A stretch of 14,384 bases of DNA, taken from an uncultured Lachnospiraceae bacterium. Lineage in GTDB: Bacteria > Bacillota > Clostridia > Lachnospirales > Lachnospiraceae. A program made the position numbers and the translations under genes. The notes under the pieces were generated by a model that saw only the letters and a program-made list of their open reading frames with translations, did no database searches and was not told the origin of the DNA. The DNA lies in the NCBI GenBank assembly GCA_910579645.1, contig CAJTVK010000108.1, forward strand, positions 1 to 14,384, given 5' to 3'. This document shows, in pieces, positions 14,051 to 14,384 of the stretch. How positions within the stretch are numbered: the first letter of the stretch is position 1; each line of letters begins with the position of its first letter.

Positions 14051-14384
14051 GATTTTATTGGTTGAAGATGATATGGAAATCAGTAGCATGCTAAAGAATT
14101 TTTTGACCACAGAGAAGTTTGAGGTAATTACAGCGTATGATGGCAAAACTGCCCTCGACAGGTTCTTTTCGGATAGTTTCAGTCTGATTTTGCTTGATTT
14201 GATGATTCCTCAGATAAGCGGAATCGAAGTCATGGAAAAAATCAGAGAAAACAGCACTGTCCCGATTATTATTATATCGGCAAAAGATACCGATTCTGAT
14301 AAAACGCTTGGTTTAGGTTTGGGAGCAGATGATTATATAACGAAACCGTTTTCTGTCACAGAAGTATTGGCAAGGATAAAAGCA
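14043..14384 (+). CDS. Response regulator, receiver domain (3' end outside window)
   Basis: 114 codons are visible before the edge. The receiver domain is complete in its key residues: acidic pocket E8-D10 (LLVEDDME), phosphoacceptor D52 in LILLDLMIP, Ser79 in IIISAKD and Lys101 in YITKPFS. The GLGADDYITKPF segment is typical of OmpR/VanR-type regulators, so a winged-helix output domain probably follows. TAAGGAGG (14026-14033) is 9 nt upstream of the ATG, inside the small HTH gene. A cognate histidine kinase is likely downstream but cannot be seen. It is a different protein from the minus-strand regulator at 5420-6112. Confidence 0.92.
   Translation, partial: MSKILLVEDDMEISSMLKNFLTTEKFEVITAYDGKTALDRFFSDSFSLILLDLMIPQISGIEVMEKIRENSTVPIIIISAKDTDSDKTLGLGLGADDYITKPFSVTEVLARIKA

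Overview
The window looks like chromosomal DNA from a Gram-positive Clostridia, most likely Lachnospiraceae. This rests on the protein families and on the gene order rplS - lepB - rbgA - lepB - rnhB - ylqG-like - ylqH-like - yraN - pgeF, which contains the order known from Bacillus subtilis (rplS-rbgA-rnhB-ylqG-ylqH). Nearly all genes lie on the minus strand, so transcription runs from about 13.4 kb down to 0.16 kb. A short, visibly more A+T-rich plus-strand unit begins at 13.85 kb and runs off the right edge.

Right to left on the minus strand: rplS (ribosomal protein L19) has its own promoter and a good intrinsic terminator. That terminator overlaps the promoter of the next unit. The next unit carries two type I signal peptidase genes on either side of the ribosome-assembly GTPase gene rbgA, then RNase HII, then a FliK-C-domain protein followed at once by a stand-alone FlhB-C-domain protein, then the UPF0102 nuclease-fold protein YraN, then the peptidoglycan-editing factor PgeF. 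Spacings are short and some genes overlap, so this reads as one housekeeping operon for ribosome assembly, secretion and the cell wall.

After a 147-bp leader with a palindrome and a G+C-rich hairpin comes a second minus-strand unit: an OmpR-type response regulator, a large multi-pass sensor histidine kinase and, 3 nt after the kinase stop codon, an 899-codon gene. That last gene fuses a complete Tet(M)/EF-G-like ribosomal GTPase to a C-terminal YacP/Rae1-type NYN nuclease domain. In B. subtilis Rae1 is an mRNA endonuclease acting in the ribosomal A site, the site entered by EF-G and Tet(M), so the fusion suggests a single protein that both moves into the A site and cuts mRNA there, possibly under control of an envelope-sensing two-component system. 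This is the most interesting candidate system here.

The 13.37-13.85 kb gap between the divergent units holds the rplS promoter, a 20-bp tandem repeat, a perfect 31-bp inverted repeat around a 67-bp centre, and a plus-strand promoter with four copies of an AACGATT-like half-site. Part of the inverted-repeat element recurs in opposite orientation at the extreme left end (positions 30-67), so it is a dispersed repeat. The plus-strand unit encodes a 65-residue helix-turn-helix protein overlapping the start of a second OmpR-type response regulator, cut by the window edge.
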